This document shows, in pieces, positions 11,101 through 20,500 of a stretch of DNA of 40,202 nt. The first letter of the stretch is position 1; every line of letters starts with the position of its first letter. The notes under the pieces are model-generated. The model was not told the DNA's origin. It did no database searches and saw only the letters and a program-made list of their open reading frames with translations. The DNA is from Eubacteriales bacterium (lineage in GTDB: Bacteria; Bacillota; Clostridia; Lachnospirales; Vallitaleaceae): assembly GCA_030535295.1 (NCBI GenBank), contig JAUMXK010000014.1, positions 1 to 40,202 of the forward strand, read 5' to 3'. The translations under genes and the position numbers were made by a program.

Positions 11101-11709
11101 CGTGGAGCCGGCAATGTCTTGGGAACCAGTCAAAGCGGTCATTTGGATGCTATCGGCTATGAGCTTTATACCAAGATGGTGGCAGGTAGTATTCGAGCCA
11201 AAACCAATCCGTTTCATGCCAAAGAGGATTTTGAAACCAGTATTGAGCTAAAGATTGATGCCTATATTCCTCCGGAATACATTGCCCTGGAAGAAGAGAA
11301 ACTTTCGGCATACAAGAAAATTGCCTCTATCAAGAATGAAGAAGATTATTTGGATATTCAGGATGAGTTGATTGACCGCTACGGCAATCCGCCGAAATGT
11401 GTGGAAAATCTACTGATGGTCGGTTTAATCAAAGGACTTGCCAATCAACTGGATGTCACCAATATTCAGGTTAGGAATGCGGAAATTGAATTGGCGGTAC
11501 TTGCCAATGCGGCCATTGACGGAGAGAAACTGGTCGCATATTTAGAAGCCGCAAAGAAAGAAATTCGCTTTGCGACCAAAGATTATTCCGCTTTCTATAT
11601 CAAAATCAATCCGCAAAGCACAGTGTTGGCTCAAACAAAGGCCTTTTTGCAGGATTTGGGCGGTTTGCAGCTGGAAAAGGAGAAGGTTGAGGCAGCTCCG
11701 GTGAAGTGA
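8188..11709 (+). CDS. mfd: Transcription-repair coupling factor
   Basis: ATP-driven translocase that removes RNA polymerase stalled at DNA damage and recruits UvrA. The start at 8188 overlaps the previous stop (ATGA) and has GAGGA 8 nt upstream, giving 1173 aa, normal for Mfd. Domains in order: UvrB-like region (1 to about 350), RNA-polymerase-interacting domain (about 500-560, beginning DYVVHENHGIGVF), and the helicase motor with Walker A GDVGYGKT (647-654) and DEEQ (748-751). QLYQLRGRVGRS lies in motif VI and a C-terminal regulatory domain follows. Confidence 0.97.
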   Translation: MNLLLQPLKDLEVFQLLQSKIKEKKGAVAVNGIVDEQKLHLAYALSRKEERQKLIVTYNEFQVRQLAESYAFYEKEVYQYPAKDIIFYQADVRSQDIVRLRLKTLKKLLTGEPITVICSIEALKDALLPKKDFATAAIWLKVGETVRQKDLIEKLVNMGYERVAMVESRGEFALRGGILDVFPPFGEFALRIEFFDDEIDSLRQINPETQRTVGELETVEIFPNREIIIDSKRIPKAITKVKADYQATAKLLDEEAAKQLEKTMLALIEKMENHGSFAGIESNLHYYFSETVSLLDYFDNPLIFLDEPVKMMESIANLETEYKESLESRFAKGHLLKEQMNLSLDYKKILHQMTKKDCLLFSSLYYVTKEIPYQEEVQINGSAAHLYQHDFEAMVKDLTHYVKQKYKIVVFLPTGAMLEGLQELLENHNLPVYRASKEDNPVAGKIALITGSLRFGFLYPEIKFAVFAESEVGGNRTRKKASKKKSGQKIQSFYDLKAGDYVVHENHGIGVFAGVETIEKDGMARDFIKIHYQKDGKLFIPTTQLDRIQKYVGAEGVAPKLNKLGGQEWKRTISKAKKAIDEMVTELIELYSIREKTKGYTFSEDTVWQSEFEEMFPYDETEDQLTAIADMKADMCSQKVMDRLVCGDVGYGKTEVAIRGAFKAIQDGKQVAYLVPTTILAQQHYNNFVQRFKDFPVKVGILSRFSTAKEIKKTLENLERGLVDMVVGTHRLLSKDVKFKDLGLLIIDEEQRFGVKHKEKIKQLKENIDVLTLTATPIPRTLHMSLIGIRDMSVLEEPPHERQPIQTYVLEHDESLIRDAIYREINRNGQIYYVYNRVRNIDDITARLQALVPEATFAFAHGQMSEHELESIMLSFIRGEIDVLVATTIIETGLDIPNVNTIIIQDADKMGLSQLYQLRGRVGRSSRVAYAYLTYKRDKVLQEVAEKRLKAIREFTEFGAGFRIAMRDLEIRGAGNVLGTSQSGHLDAIGYELYTKMVAGSIRAKTNPFHAKEDFETSIELKIDAYIPPEYIALEEEKLSAYKKIASIKNEEDYLDIQDELIDRYGNPPKCVENLLMVGLIKGLANQLDVTNIQVRNAEIELAVLANAAIDGEKLVAYLEAAKKEIRFATKDYSAFYIKINPQSTVLAQTKAFLQDLGGLQLEKEKVEAAPVK

Positions 11710-11764
11710 TGGAAAAAGAGCAGCGATTGCTTAGATTAAATTTTCATTACATGAGGTAAAAAAA

Positions 11765-11793
11765 TTGCAGTAAGAGGGAATCGTTGTTATAAT
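11765..11793 (+). promoter_or_regulatory. Promoter of the lipoprotein gene
   Basis: TTGCAG (11765-11770), a 17-nt spacer and a perfect TATAAT (11788-11793), 54 nt before the chosen ATG. Confidence 0.75.
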
Positions 11794-11846
11794 ATAGGGT
11801 GAATTTTTAGGACAAAATGCAAATGGAGAAAAGCGGGGTGTCAAAC

Positions 11847-12881
11847 ATGAAAAAAAGGATATGGGGTTTCGCTTTGCTCCTTTTGTTGTTGCTTTTACCT
11901 TCCTGTAAGAAAGAAGAAGTCAGCTCTTGGCAAAGAGATGATTTGATTCGAATTGATAAGGAAACTGTCAATAAAGAGGAGGCAAGAGTCTATGGGATTC
12001 AAATTAAAAAAGAATTTGAAGAAATAGGCGGTGCCGACATTTGGGAATATGAATCCTTCAGCGGCGACAAGTCCGCTTATGAGGTAGCCAAGACAAAGGT
12101 TCTGGAAAATATTATCCGAGTGAAAATCCTAGCAGGCAGAGCCAAGGACGGGAAGATGGAGCTGACAGAAGCGGAGCGTAAGGAAGCGGAAAACAGGGCA
12201 CAGCAATTTTATGATACGGAAGCGATTGTGGTCAAGGACGGTGAGGAAACGATATCCTTGCAAACGGTACAGCAGGTGTTTATAGATTTTGCGCTGGGTC
12301 AAAAATGGAAAAAAGAAATGCTGTCCTCTTTTCGGCCGACCGAGGAGATGATTATGGCCAAGTTGTCGCAGGAAAGCGATTATCTGGCTTTGGATGAGGA
12401 AGAGAAAAAGGAAAGCTTTCAGGAATATGTACTGGAGTATAGTGAAATAAGCAACAAACCGGAGAATCAATCCTTGATTTTAGCAGTGCAAAATGCTTTA
12501 AATGAAAATGGCGTATTGACAGATGAAATAAGTCGGGGTATGGTATATCAAGAGGAACGCTATCAAAAGCAAGAGCTGGAAGAGGCTTTTGGGGCAGGCA
12601 TTACCGAGAGATTGCAAAGTGGAGATATCTTTCTGCCGGACGAAAAGGCCACGAAATTTTTTTTGATTCGCCTCAAAGGGATTGAAATTACAAGTCCAAA
12701 GGAATTGGAGAGAGAGCTTGCGGCCTTGCGGAAGGAAAAAGAAAGAATCAGGGAGCAGGTAGAAGAGGAAATAAAAGAAGAAAGCTTTGATGTCATTTAT
12801 CTGGAATGGAAAAAAGATGCGGAGATACAAATCAATCAAGAGGTGTGGCAGGAGTATGTGGTGTTCTCGTTGGACGAATAA
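11847..12881 (+). CDS. Lipoprotein, SurA/PrsA-like chaperone without a clear PPIase domain
   Basis: An exported, lipid-anchored protein of 344 aa. The start at 11847 places a Lys/Arg-hydrophobic signal directly at the N-terminus with lipobox LPSC; upstream ATG codons at 11817 and 11823 would only lengthen it. After the Cys there is a Lys/Glu-rich linker, then a helical SurA-N-like region (about 35-150: an opening segment with IDKETVNKEEARVYG, then KVLENIIRVKIL). A Lys/Glu-rich helical C-terminal part follows. I see no convincing parvulin signature. Position after mfd matches the foldase often found there in Firmicutes. The role as an extracytoplasmic folding factor is inferred. Confidence 0.6.
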   Translation: MKKRIWGFALLLLLLLLPSCKKEEVSSWQRDDLIRIDKETVNKEEARVYGIQIKKEFEEIGGADIWEYESFSGDKSAYEVAKTKVLENIIRVKILAGRAKDGKMELTEAERKEAENRAQQFYDTEAIVVKDGEETISLQTVQQVFIDFALGQKWKKEMLSSFRPTEEMIMAKLSQESDYLALDEEEKKESFQEYVLEYSEISNKPENQSLILAVQNALNENGVLTDEISRGMVYQEERYQKQELEEAFGAGITERLQSGDIFLPDEKATKFFLIRLKGIEITSPKELERELAALRKEKERIREQVEEEIKEESFDVIYLEWKKDAEIQINQEVWQEYVVFSLDE

Positions 12882-12928
12882 GCTATCAAATGGGTTGTTG
12901 AAATTTCAATGACAGAATGGAGAAAAAA

Positions 12929-13633
12929 ATGTTTCAAAATTATGTATTTGCATTTTATGACACGATTGCGGAAGTGAAGTTGAATCTGGAAGATCCGATG
13001 TTGTGGGAAAAGCTGAGTATCTACTACGGGATTTATGGATTTCATGTAGACGGCGAAAGTTTGCGTGAGAAATTCTTCAATGGTCTTCTACAGGCAGAAG
13101 AGAAGAAAGAAGAAAAGATTTATTATGAAACCAATTATGAAGATATTTTGCTGCGTTTGTTCAATACCAAAAAAATCAAAGGGAAAAATAAGATGCCGAA
13201 GGATATGGGGCGCTTTTTCCATATTTTAGCGGCAGAGGAAATGATTTTATTTCCTCAGGTGAAAAAGACTTTGGAGGCCATCAAGAAGGCTGATAAGTCG
13301 GCATATCTTCTGGCAAATGCACAAAAAGCTTTTATTAAGGATGAGCTACGTTATTTTGGAATCAAAGATTATTTTGACTCCATTTATGTTTCTTCGGATT
13401 ACTCTATCAAAAAACCGAGTCCGGCCTTTTTTAATCAAGTGATTAGTGAAAACAAGCTGGAAAAGAAAAAGACTCTGTTTATCGGCAGTAATTATGAGCT
13501 GGATTTACTTCCGGCCAAGAAATTGGGTTTCCCGATTTGTCTGGTGCTGAAAGAAGGAGAAACACCTTTGCCGAGTGAGCAGGCGGATTATATTGTAGAA
13601 AATGGAGATTTGAAGAAAATATTAGAGTTTTAG
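12929..13633 (+). CDS. HAD-fold protein lacking the catalytic Asp (probable pseudoenzyme)
   Basis: A HAD-like protein of 234 aa. GGAG at 12919-12922 favours the ATG at 12929 over that at 12917. Motif I reads VFAFYDT: Ala8 stands where the nucleophilic Asp belongs and Tyr10 where the general acid belongs. Motif II reads LLANAQ, with Ala where Ser/Thr is usual. The motif III Lys is present (SIKKPSPAFF). Motif IV reads FIGSNYELDLLPA, keeping only the second acidic residue. Fold and length match HAD phosphatases of the YjjG type, but classical phosphotransfer looks impossible, so a binding or regulatory role is more likely. It is followed after 12 nt by the membrane protein gene. Confidence 0.75.
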   Translation: MFQNYVFAFYDTIAEVKLNLEDPMLWEKLSIYYGIYGFHVDGESLREKFFNGLLQAEEKKEEKIYYETNYEDILLRLFNTKKIKGKNKMPKDMGRFFHILAAEEMILFPQVKKTLEAIKKADKSAYLLANAQKAFIKDELRYFGIKDYFDSIYVSSDYSIKKPSPAFFNQVISENKLEKKKTLFIGSNYELDLLPAKKLGFPICLVLKEGETPLPSEQADYIVENGDLKKILEF

Positions 13634-13645
13634 TGAGGAAAAGTC

Positions 13646-15424
13646 ATGTCGGAACATAAGATTAATTATGGAGAATATTTTATACTTGCAGTGAATAAGG
13701 CACTGTTTGCCGCCCTTATTTCAGCAGTGATTTGTTTAGGCATTTCTCTGCTCATTAATCTTTATTTTTATGAAGAGGTAGTAGCCCTGACTATCGGCAG
13801 TTTGGGAGAATCTACCAGCACCAATGCGACGGCAATATTGAGAACAGCCGGGTTTTTATTGGGGCTTTCCACCTTTCAGGTATCCGGCAAATTTCAGATA
13901 GGACTTTTGATATTGGGAGTCATTCCTTTTCTGGCTTTTTTAGGGGCAGCCTTTTTGTTTCCGGTCAGAAAGCAGGAAGAAAAAAAGGCACATATTGGAG
14001 CGGTTTTTTTGGTTAATACAGTTTCAGCTCTGGTTTATGCCTTGTTTGCAGTGGGAATTGAATATATCACACGGGGGGATTTGTTCGGCTTGGCAATTGA
14101 TTTTGTTTCGCCAAGGAATTTCCTGTTTGTGTTTTTGCTGGTTTTGCTGATTCAGTCGATTATCAGTATCAATCGTAGCAAGCAGTTTACTCATGGCAGT
14201 ACGGGAATTCGGGCTATTCGTAATCTGTCGAGCCTGACTTTGGGATTTTCCAGTTTGACCGGTATTTTACTGGTGGTATATTTTCTGACTCCTTATCTAA
14301 AAGGTTTTGGTAAAATCATTCTTTTTTTAATTCCGGCATTGCCGAATATTGCCGTATATTTGAGTTTTTTGTTTATGGGCTCAGCGGCTGATTTGGGAGA
14401 TAGTTTGAGCGGAATTACTACTTATTTAAATATGGATTTGACCTTTTTGGATATCCCGACCGGAATTCGGGTCATGCTGGTGATTGTTTTCATTATTTTG
14501 ACATTTCTGCTACTGATGCGTATGCCGATGAAAAAGTACTGGCTGAATGTAACGATTTTTTCCTTTGGGTTCAGCCTTATTTTTGTTATTTTGGCCATTG
14601 CCTCTCGTTTTGATTTGGGATTTGTTCGAGGTGTTTTAAATATCCGCTTTTTTGTTTCGCCGATAAAAGTATTTTTAGCCTCGTTTTTGATTATCTGGTT
14701 AGATGCAATCTTGCTGGCTCTGATACGTAGTCTTTGCTATGAAATCACAGAGGGCAAAGACGGTGGTCGATTTTTTTGCGGAAGAGAATCCGGGGAAGAA
14801 GGGGATGAAAAGGAAAGCGAAGAAATAGCGGAAGAGGCTCAAGATTTATCAAGCCTTGAGGAAGAGGACGAAATTGACGAATCGGAAAGTGAATTGACGG
14901 AAATCGATATCTGGAAAGACTTGGCAGCAAGGCCGATTTTTCCGGAAGAAAATACAGAAAAGGAAATGCCGAAGAGCAAAAAAATGCAAAAAGAGAATAA
15001 AGAGTTATTTTCGAAAGAGAAATTGGCAGGGGAACTGCCATCCTCGGAAGAGATTACGGATATCGAGATGCCCGGAGAGGTTTTGACGGCGACTATGGAG
15101 AAACCGGAAAGTGGAGTGGAGGAGATAACGGAGAAAAAAGAAGTAGATATTCGCCTTTTCCCGCGTAAGAAGTCCTCACTTCGGAGAATCATGGATTTTT
15201 CCGATATCGAAGACGAGCCGGAAGAAAGGATAGGTCAAGAAGAGAAAAACCGGAACGATTATCAAGATTTGCAGCAGGAAATCGAAGAGTTGGAGGAGCC
15301 GGAAATCGAAATGCCGGAAATGGACTTTGAAGAAGAAATGGAGCAAACTCTGGTGGTTGCCCGTAAGGATTTGGAGGAAGAGCTGGAGCGCACTCGGACA
15401 TACAATATCAATCACAATAAATAG
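13646..15424 (+). CDS. Polytopic membrane protein with long acidic cytoplasmic tail
   Basis: I do not recognise the family. The 592-aa protein has about nine or ten hydrophobic segments (first near 18-38, last near 335-358). A hydrophilic tail of about 220 residues follows, dominated by Glu, Asp and Ser with a short basic patch ([10 protein letters not shown]) near 510. TGAGGAAAAG precedes the ATG, 12 nt after the HAD-like gene, so the two are co-expressed. The tail is probably disordered and could bind partners. No catalytic motif is visible. A transport, scaffold or cell-envelope role is possible but unproven. Confidence 0.7.
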   Translation: MSEHKINYGEYFILAVNKALFAALISAVICLGISLLINLYFYEEVVALTIGSLGESTSTNATAILRTAGFLLGLSTFQVSGKFQIGLLILGVIPFLAFLGAAFLFPVRKQEEKKAHIGAVFLVNTVSALVYALFAVGIEYITRGDLFGLAIDFVSPRNFLFVFLLVLLIQSIISINRSKQFTHGSTGIRAIRNLSSLTLGFSSLTGILLVVYFLTPYLKGFGKIILFLIPALPNIAVYLSFLFMGSAADLGDSLSGITTYLNMDLTFLDIPTGIRVMLVIVFIILTFLLLMRMPMKKYWLNVTIFSFGFSLIFVILAIASRFDLGFVRGVLNIRFFVSPIKVFLASFLIIWLDAILLALIRSLCYEITEGKDGGRFFCGRESGEEGDEKESEEIAEEAQDLSSLEEEDEIDESESELTEIDIWKDLAARPIFPEENTEKEMPKSKKMQKENKELFSKEKLAGELPSSEEITDIEMPGEVLTATMEKPESGVEEITEKKEVDIRLFPRKKSSLRRIMDFSDIEDEPEERIGQEEKNRNDYQDLQQEIEELEEPEIEMPEMDFEEEMEQTLVVARKDLEEELERTRTYNINHNK

Positions 15425-15467
15425 ACATTATAAATATACATTAATAGAGAAGAGAAAGAGGATAACC

Positions 15468-16910
15468 ATGGAAAATAAGAAAGAGAAATTAGTAGAAGAA
15501 ATTACATCCAGAGATGTCGATTTTGCTCAGTGGTACACTGATGTCGTCAGAAAGGCTGATTTGGCGGACTATACTTCTGTCAAAGGTTGTATGATTATGA
15601 AGCCGTACAGCTATGGCATTTGGGAATTGATTCAACAGCAATTGGATGCCAGATTCAAAGAAACCGGCCATCAAAATGTGTATTTACCGATGTTTATTCC
15701 GGAGAGTTTATTACAGAAGGAAAAAGACCATGTAGAGGGCTTTGCGCCGGAGGTAGCTTGGGTGACTCATGGCGGTTCGACACCGCTTGCAGAAAAAATG
15801 TGTGTCCGCCCGACTTCCGAGACTCTATTTTGTGAGTTTTATGCTAAGGATATTAATTCCTATCGTGATTTGCCGAAATTATACAATCAATGGTGCTCGG
15901 TAGTGCGCTGGGAAAAGACCACCCGTCCTTTCCTGAGAGCAGTGGAATTCCTTTGGCAGGAAGGCCATACTGCACATGCGACAGCGGAAGAAGCGGTCAA
16001 AGAAACCATTGATATTTTAAATATTTATTCCGATTTTTGTGAAAAAGTGTTGGCGATTCCGGTATTAAAAGGCAGAAAAACCGAAAAAGAAAAATTTGCA
16101 GGTGCACATTCAACATATAGCATTGAAGCCTTGATGCATGATGGAAAGGCCTTGCAGGCAGGAACCAGTCACTACTTTGGCGACGGCTTTGCCAAAGCAT
16201 TCGGCATTCAATATACCGATGCCAACAACAAGATGCAGTATGTCCACCAGACCTCTTGGGGTGTGACCATTCGTTTGATTGGTGCTCTTATTATGGTGCA
16301 TGGTGATGACAATGGATTGATTTTGCCTCCGGCGGTGGCTCCGAATCAGGTAGTGATTGTACCTATTATGCAAAAGAAAGCAGGAGTATTGGAAAAAGCG
16401 GAAGAAATCAAGCAAATCTTAAAGGCAGCCGGAGTTCGTGTCTTACTGGAAGATAGTGATAAGAGTCCGGGCTGGAAATTTGCCGAGCATGAAATGCGTG
16501 GTGTACCGATTCGCTTGGAAATCGGCCCACGAGATATTGAAAATGGTCAAGCCATCTTGGCCAGAAGAGATACCGGCGAAAAGATTACCATTTCTCTGGA
16601 TAATCTGGAAAATGAAGTCAAGAATTTGCTTGCTCAAATCCAAAGTGATATGTTGGAGAAAGCCAGAAAGCATTTGGAAAATCATATTTCCGTGGCGACC
16701 AATTTGGAAGAATTCAAGGAAAAGCTGGAAAGCAAGACCGGATTTGTCAAAGCAATGTGGTGCGGAGACAGAGCCTGTGAAGATGGGGTCAAAGATAAGA
16801 CCGGTGCGACTTCCAGAAATATTCCTTTTGAGGAAGAAAAGATTGCTGACACCTGTATCTGCTGTGGTAAAGAAGCCAAACATGTAGTGTATTGGGGAAA
16901 AGCTTACTAA
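15468..16910 (+). CDS. proS: Prolyl-tRNA synthetase, short eukaryote/archaeal-like type
   Basis: Charges tRNA-Pro in the cytoplasm. The start at 15468 ([12 protein letters not shown]) gives 480 aa, the normal length of the ProRS group that lacks the bacterial editing insertion; an in-frame upstream extension overlaps the previous gene and is not needed. Class II motifs are visible: [16 protein letters not shown] (ATP site), motif 2 [20 protein letters not shown], and an anticodon-binding domain from about 285. The C-terminal zinc-binding domain has Cys432, Cys437, Cys463 and Cys466 and ends in Tyr. The group is known from archaea, eukaryotes and some bacteria including clostridia. Confidence 0.95.
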   Translation: MENKKEKLVEEITSRDVDFAQWYTDVVRKADLADYTSVKGCMIMKPYSYGIWELIQQQLDARFKETGHQNVYLPMFIPESLLQKEKDHVEGFAPEVAWVTHGGSTPLAEKMCVRPTSETLFCEFYAKDINSYRDLPKLYNQWCSVVRWEKTTRPFLRAVEFLWQEGHTAHATAEEAVKETIDILNIYSDFCEKVLAIPVLKGRKTEKEKFAGAHSTYSIEALMHDGKALQAGTSHYFGDGFAKAFGIQYTDANNKMQYVHQTSWGVTIRLIGALIMVHGDDNGLILPPAVAPNQVVIVPIMQKKAGVLEKAEEIKQILKAAGVRVLLEDSDKSPGWKFAEHEMRGVPIRLEIGPRDIENGQAILARRDTGEKITISLDNLENEVKNLLAQIQSDMLEKARKHLENHISVATNLEEFKEKLESKTGFVKAMWCGDRACEDGVKDKTGATSRNIPFEEEKIADTCICCGKEAKHVVYWGKAY

Positions 16911-16941
16911 AAGTTTTTTAGAAAATAAGTAGAAATAAAAG

Positions 16942-17046
16942 AAAAAGGGCTGTTGCAAAATACCGATTTCACAGAAGAGATGCTAGGAATCGCCAGGATT
17001 CCATTAGAAAGCTTGAGTGAAAATGGTAAGTGCAGCAGCCCTTTTT
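16942..17046. mobile_element. Short inverted-repeat element, copy 1 (MITE-like), also a likely terminator
   Basis: GGGCTGTTGC (16947-16956) and GCAGCAGCCC (17032-17041) form a 10-bp terminal inverted repeat (one G-U) enclosing 75 nt. The pair is flanked by AAAAA and TTTTT that extend the stem and give a terminator-like U-run. The inside holds a second hairpin (GGAATC / GATTCC). The first 27 nt match copy 2 at 38333 at 25 positions, and the total lengths are 95 and 97 nt. GGGCTGTTGCAAAA resembles the termini of some insertion sequences, so this may be a miniature derivative. Lying just after proS, it probably also ends that transcript. Confidence 0.65.
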
Positions 17047-17052
17047 AGCTTT

Positions 17053-17134
17053 AATATTCGGGCTCTTTGTCAATAGTTGGAGCTTACGAATAAAAAATTC
17101 GTTCCCCCAACTTTTATTCTAGAGCCTAATATTC
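17053..17134. terminator. Nested hairpin region between convergent proS and nifU-like genes
   Basis: AGTTGG (17075-17080) pairs with CCAACT (17107-17112), enclosing ACGAAT / ATTCGT, and TTTATT follows on the plus strand. An outer pair GGCTCT / AGAGCC (with AATATT arms) encloses this and overlaps the last codons of the minus-strand gene. It is a plausible terminator for plus-strand read-through; on the minus strand no U-tract follows. Confidence 0.6.
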
Positions 17135-17365
17135 ATCCGTTACATCGACAACCTCGGTGACACCTTCGACCATTTCTGCCAATTGGGATTCAATCACACC
17201 CTTTAAGGTCATTTTGGAGATCGGGCAGCCGCTGCAAGTGCCAAGCAGGCGAAGGAAAACAACACCTTCTTCATTGACATCTACCAGTTCCAGGTCGCCG
17301 CCGTCTCTTTGCAGAAAAGGACGGATGTTTTGCAATGCTTCAATGAGTTCTTCTTTATTAACCAT
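17126..17365 (-). CDS. NifU C-terminal-domain Fe-S scaffold protein
   Basis: A 79-aa protein consisting only of the NifU C-terminal domain, which holds a transferable Fe-S cluster and passes it to apoproteins in the cytoplasm. Cys44 and Cys47 form the GTCSGCPIS motif and the [11 protein letters not shown] strand typical of the family is present. AAGGAGGA lies directly before the ATG at 17365, so the longer in-frame start upstream is not used. It stands alone on the minus strand behind a structured leader. Confidence 0.93.
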   Translation of the reverse strand: MVNKEELIEALQNIRPFLQRDGGDLELVDVNEEGVVFLRLLGTCSGCPISKMTLKGVIESQLAEMVEGVTEVVDVTDEY

Positions 17366-17417
17366 AATTCCTCCTTCTATCAAATCATTCTTCAAATTTT
17401 CAGTCGGAATACCGCTT

Positions 17418-17500
17418 TATGGCTATCCGGCGATTACCTGTAGGATAGAGCGGGCAGACAGTAAGCGATATTGACAGGAAAAATTGATAAAAATAGCCAT
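17418..17500 (-). ncRNA. Structured 5' leader of the NifU-like gene, class unknown
   Basis: On the minus strand ATGGCTAT (17500-17493) pairs perfectly with ATAGCCAT (17426-17419), enclosing a second pair CCTGT (17478-17474) / ACAGG (17441-17437). A TATAAT on the minus strand (17510-17505) would start transcription about 7 nt downstream, exactly at the first arm. I do not recognise the structure as a known riboswitch. Confidence 0.45.
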
Positions 17501-17504
17501 CTAC

Positions 17505-17533
17505 ATTATATACGAAAACTTCCGGTTTGAACA
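17505..17533 (-). promoter_or_regulatory. Promoter of the NifU-like gene
   Basis: Minus strand: perfect TATAAT (17510-17505) with weak upstream hexamers (TTCAAA at 15 nt or TGTTCA at 17 nt). Confidence 0.5.
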
Positions 17534-17544
17534 GACCTTTTGCA

Positions 17545-17582
17545 AAGAAAAGCCCAATGGCCATTTCGGTCATTGGGCTTTG
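17545..17582 (-). terminator. Terminator of the sialidase gene
   Basis: Minus strand: AAGCCCAATGACC pairs with GGCCATTGGGCTT around a short loop (one mismatch) and is followed by TTCTTTG. It lies 13 nt after the sialidase stop. Confidence 0.88.
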
Positions 17583-17594
17583 ATGGTTTGATTC

Positions 17595-20500
17595 TTATTT
17601 TAAGATAAGATTGACAAAACGATATAAGATAGTAGCGGCTTCGGCCTTGGTAGTCAAACCTTTCGGATCGAAGCGGTTTCCGTCTTTTCCGGTTAGAACA
17701 CCGGCACTTTGCATGATCATGACGCTTTCCTTAGCATAGTCACTGATTTGTGCTTGGTCTGCAAATTCTTTTGTTTCTGCGGTTGGCAGTAAAATATTCA
17801 TTGCCTTGGCATAATTGACCAACATGACAGCGATTTGCTCTCGGCTAATGTTGCTTTCCGGTGAGAAAGTGGTTTCGGAAGTACCCTTTACGATATTGTG
17901 CTTATTTGCCCATTCAATGAAAGGCAGAAATTCGTTACTTGGTACATCGGTGAATCGAGTGCTTGCATAAAGTGCAGGATTTACTTTTTCGTATTTTCCT
18001 AAGAAGCTTACAAATTCCTCTCTGCGAATCTTATGGTTTGCCATGAATTCTCCTTTTTCATTTGGAGTAAAGACAGCACGATTGCTCATAAAGTCAATGT
18101 ATTGTTTTGCCCAATGACTCTCGATATCCGAGTAAGTAGGAGAAACTTTATGTCCGACAGCTACTTTGGAGCCACCTTTTACTTGAATCAGAAGTTCTTG
18201 TGCTGCTGCATCATAGAAAGAGTTGGCAATGGATTCGACCATGCCCTGTGCATTGACTTGGAAAGCCATAATATTTTGTGCGGATTCTCCTTCTTGCAAG
18301 GTGTAAGGAATGGAGAGCCACAGAGTAGTATCCGTCAAGTCGTAGACTTCTTTATCTTCTTTATTGACCATGCGAACATGATAAAGGCCTCTGTCACCGA
18401 TAAGGACCTTTGCTTCGCCCATTAAGCCGGTACTTTCTTCTTTTTTTACGGAAAGAGAGGTTTCTTTCGGCAAACGGTTTAAAAGATTGGCATCAAAAGC
18501 CACAGAAATCAGGGAGCTGGTAATCAGCAGTTCTTGGCGTTCTGCCGTTGGGACGGTGCTACCTTGACTTTGTGTCAATGCTGCTTTCATTTCTTTATCG
18601 TCGGCAGTTTCCACTTTGATTTCCAAAACCTTCTTTTGCTTCTTGGATTGATTTTGCTTGAAGCTATTTGGTTGGCTCAGAGGAATTTTTTCGGATTCAA
18701 TGGTGATGACATCATCTTTCGGTTTGCTTGGAGCACTTGGCGCGGAAGGAATGTAAGGTGTTACCGGCTCATTATTGATTGGAGCCGCCTTTTTATTGAT
18801 GCGCAGGGTTGCATTTTCGTAAGTGACCTGATAATTTTCAGCATTGCTCAAAGTTCCTTCGGAAATCGTGATTTGGAATTCACCCACAGTTGTATTATTT
18901 GGTGCATTGCTGACAATCGCCGGCTCGGTAAAGGTATCGGTGCCGACCAAACCATTTACGCTGAAAGTAAAGGCAGGAATGGCTTCACCTTCTGTAATTG
19001 TGATGTCATTTGCTTTTACGGTCAAGGCTTTTTTGGCGATATTCAGCTCCAAAGTAGCAGTTGCCTCGTTATAAGTATCATTGCCTGCTTTGGTGGCTTG
19101 AATGCTGACGGTACCAGCCTTGTGAATAGTAGCCGTATTGCCGTCAATGCTGAGAATTTCATTGTTTAAACTTTCAAAAGTTACCGCTCCGTCGCCGCTG
19201 CCGCCCTTTACTTCCAAGGTAAAGCTTTCATCACCGTAGGTCTTGGCAGGCACGGTATTGATGCTAAGAGCAGCTTGATTTAATTTGTCAAAATGAAGGT
19301 TCGCCAGGTCATAACTTTTGAAGGTCATTTCATAATATTTGTCCGAGCCAACACCCCAGCCGGCTTGGTTGTATTCATAGAGGATTCCCAATTTACCGTC
19401 ATTTAATTCCGTCAAGCAGGAATACATGAATTGACTGTTGTTTTGAGTGACTTTGATATCATGCTCTCTTTTCCATTCCATTTGATTGTTTGTGTCCACC
19501 AAACCAACGAAGATAGTACCGTTTAAGCGGTATTCAGCGCCGCTGCGGTTATCACCCAAGCCATTGCGACCGACCGGATTGGAAACAAAGATGACTTCCT
19601 TACCGCCGATGGTCTTGGAAAATTTGAGTGCCGAGATTTGGCAGTTGGAATTGGTAGGGATTCCGGTATTGACCGGTTGTCCCCATTGATTGTCTTTATA
19701 GTCGACATAGTGCAAGCGTCTGTTTCCGTTGCGGAAGAAGAAACGCAGAGTGCCGTCCTTTAATTCTACGGCTGCACTTTCCGAGCTCCACATATGGCGA
19801 GTAGCCGGGGTAGAGCGATGCCAGGTTTCGCCGCCATCCTCGGAGTAGATGAAATCGGATCTTTGGGTTTGATCGCCGCCGCTATAAGTATAGCAAGGGA
19901 AGATGATTTTTCCTTCGGATGTAACGAGACCTCTGCCCGGAGCAACCAGATAAGCCCATTCCCTGTCATTTTTTACAGGAAGCAATTTCGGAGCTGACCA
20001 GTTTTTACCGCCATCTGTAGATTTGGTGAAATATAAGTAACTGGTACGCTGCACCTTATAAGGAGAATCTTTGAAAAATAAATTGGTATTGACGGATGAG
20101 GTTTGCGGAGTGGTACCGAAGATATTGAAATGCTCATCCACATAATAATTTTCGTCCGCTTGACCTGTTGCGCTATTATAAATTTTGTTGCCCTCAAGGT
20201 AGTAGGAATATGAAAAATCATAGCCTTTTTTTAATAATAATTTGCCATCTTCGTTAAAACCTGTTTCCATGCTCGGATTAGTGTCTTTTGTACCGTTTAA
20301 AGCTACGCCATAAGGATAAAGGTCTACCAGCATATAGACATTTTCCCCGTCGACTGCCAAAATCGGATCGATGAAACAACTGGAATTCCGACCATTATAA
20401 ACATTGCCGTTATCGCCTAAATAATTGGCATAATGATAAGCCCAGTTCTCACCATTGTCTTCGGAAATGGAAACAATGGTATCCAGGCCGCCGCCGTCAT

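Noticed and set aside
18534..19169. 211-codon plus-strand frame
   Set aside because: Antisense to the sialidase Ig-like and linker region; no start signal.
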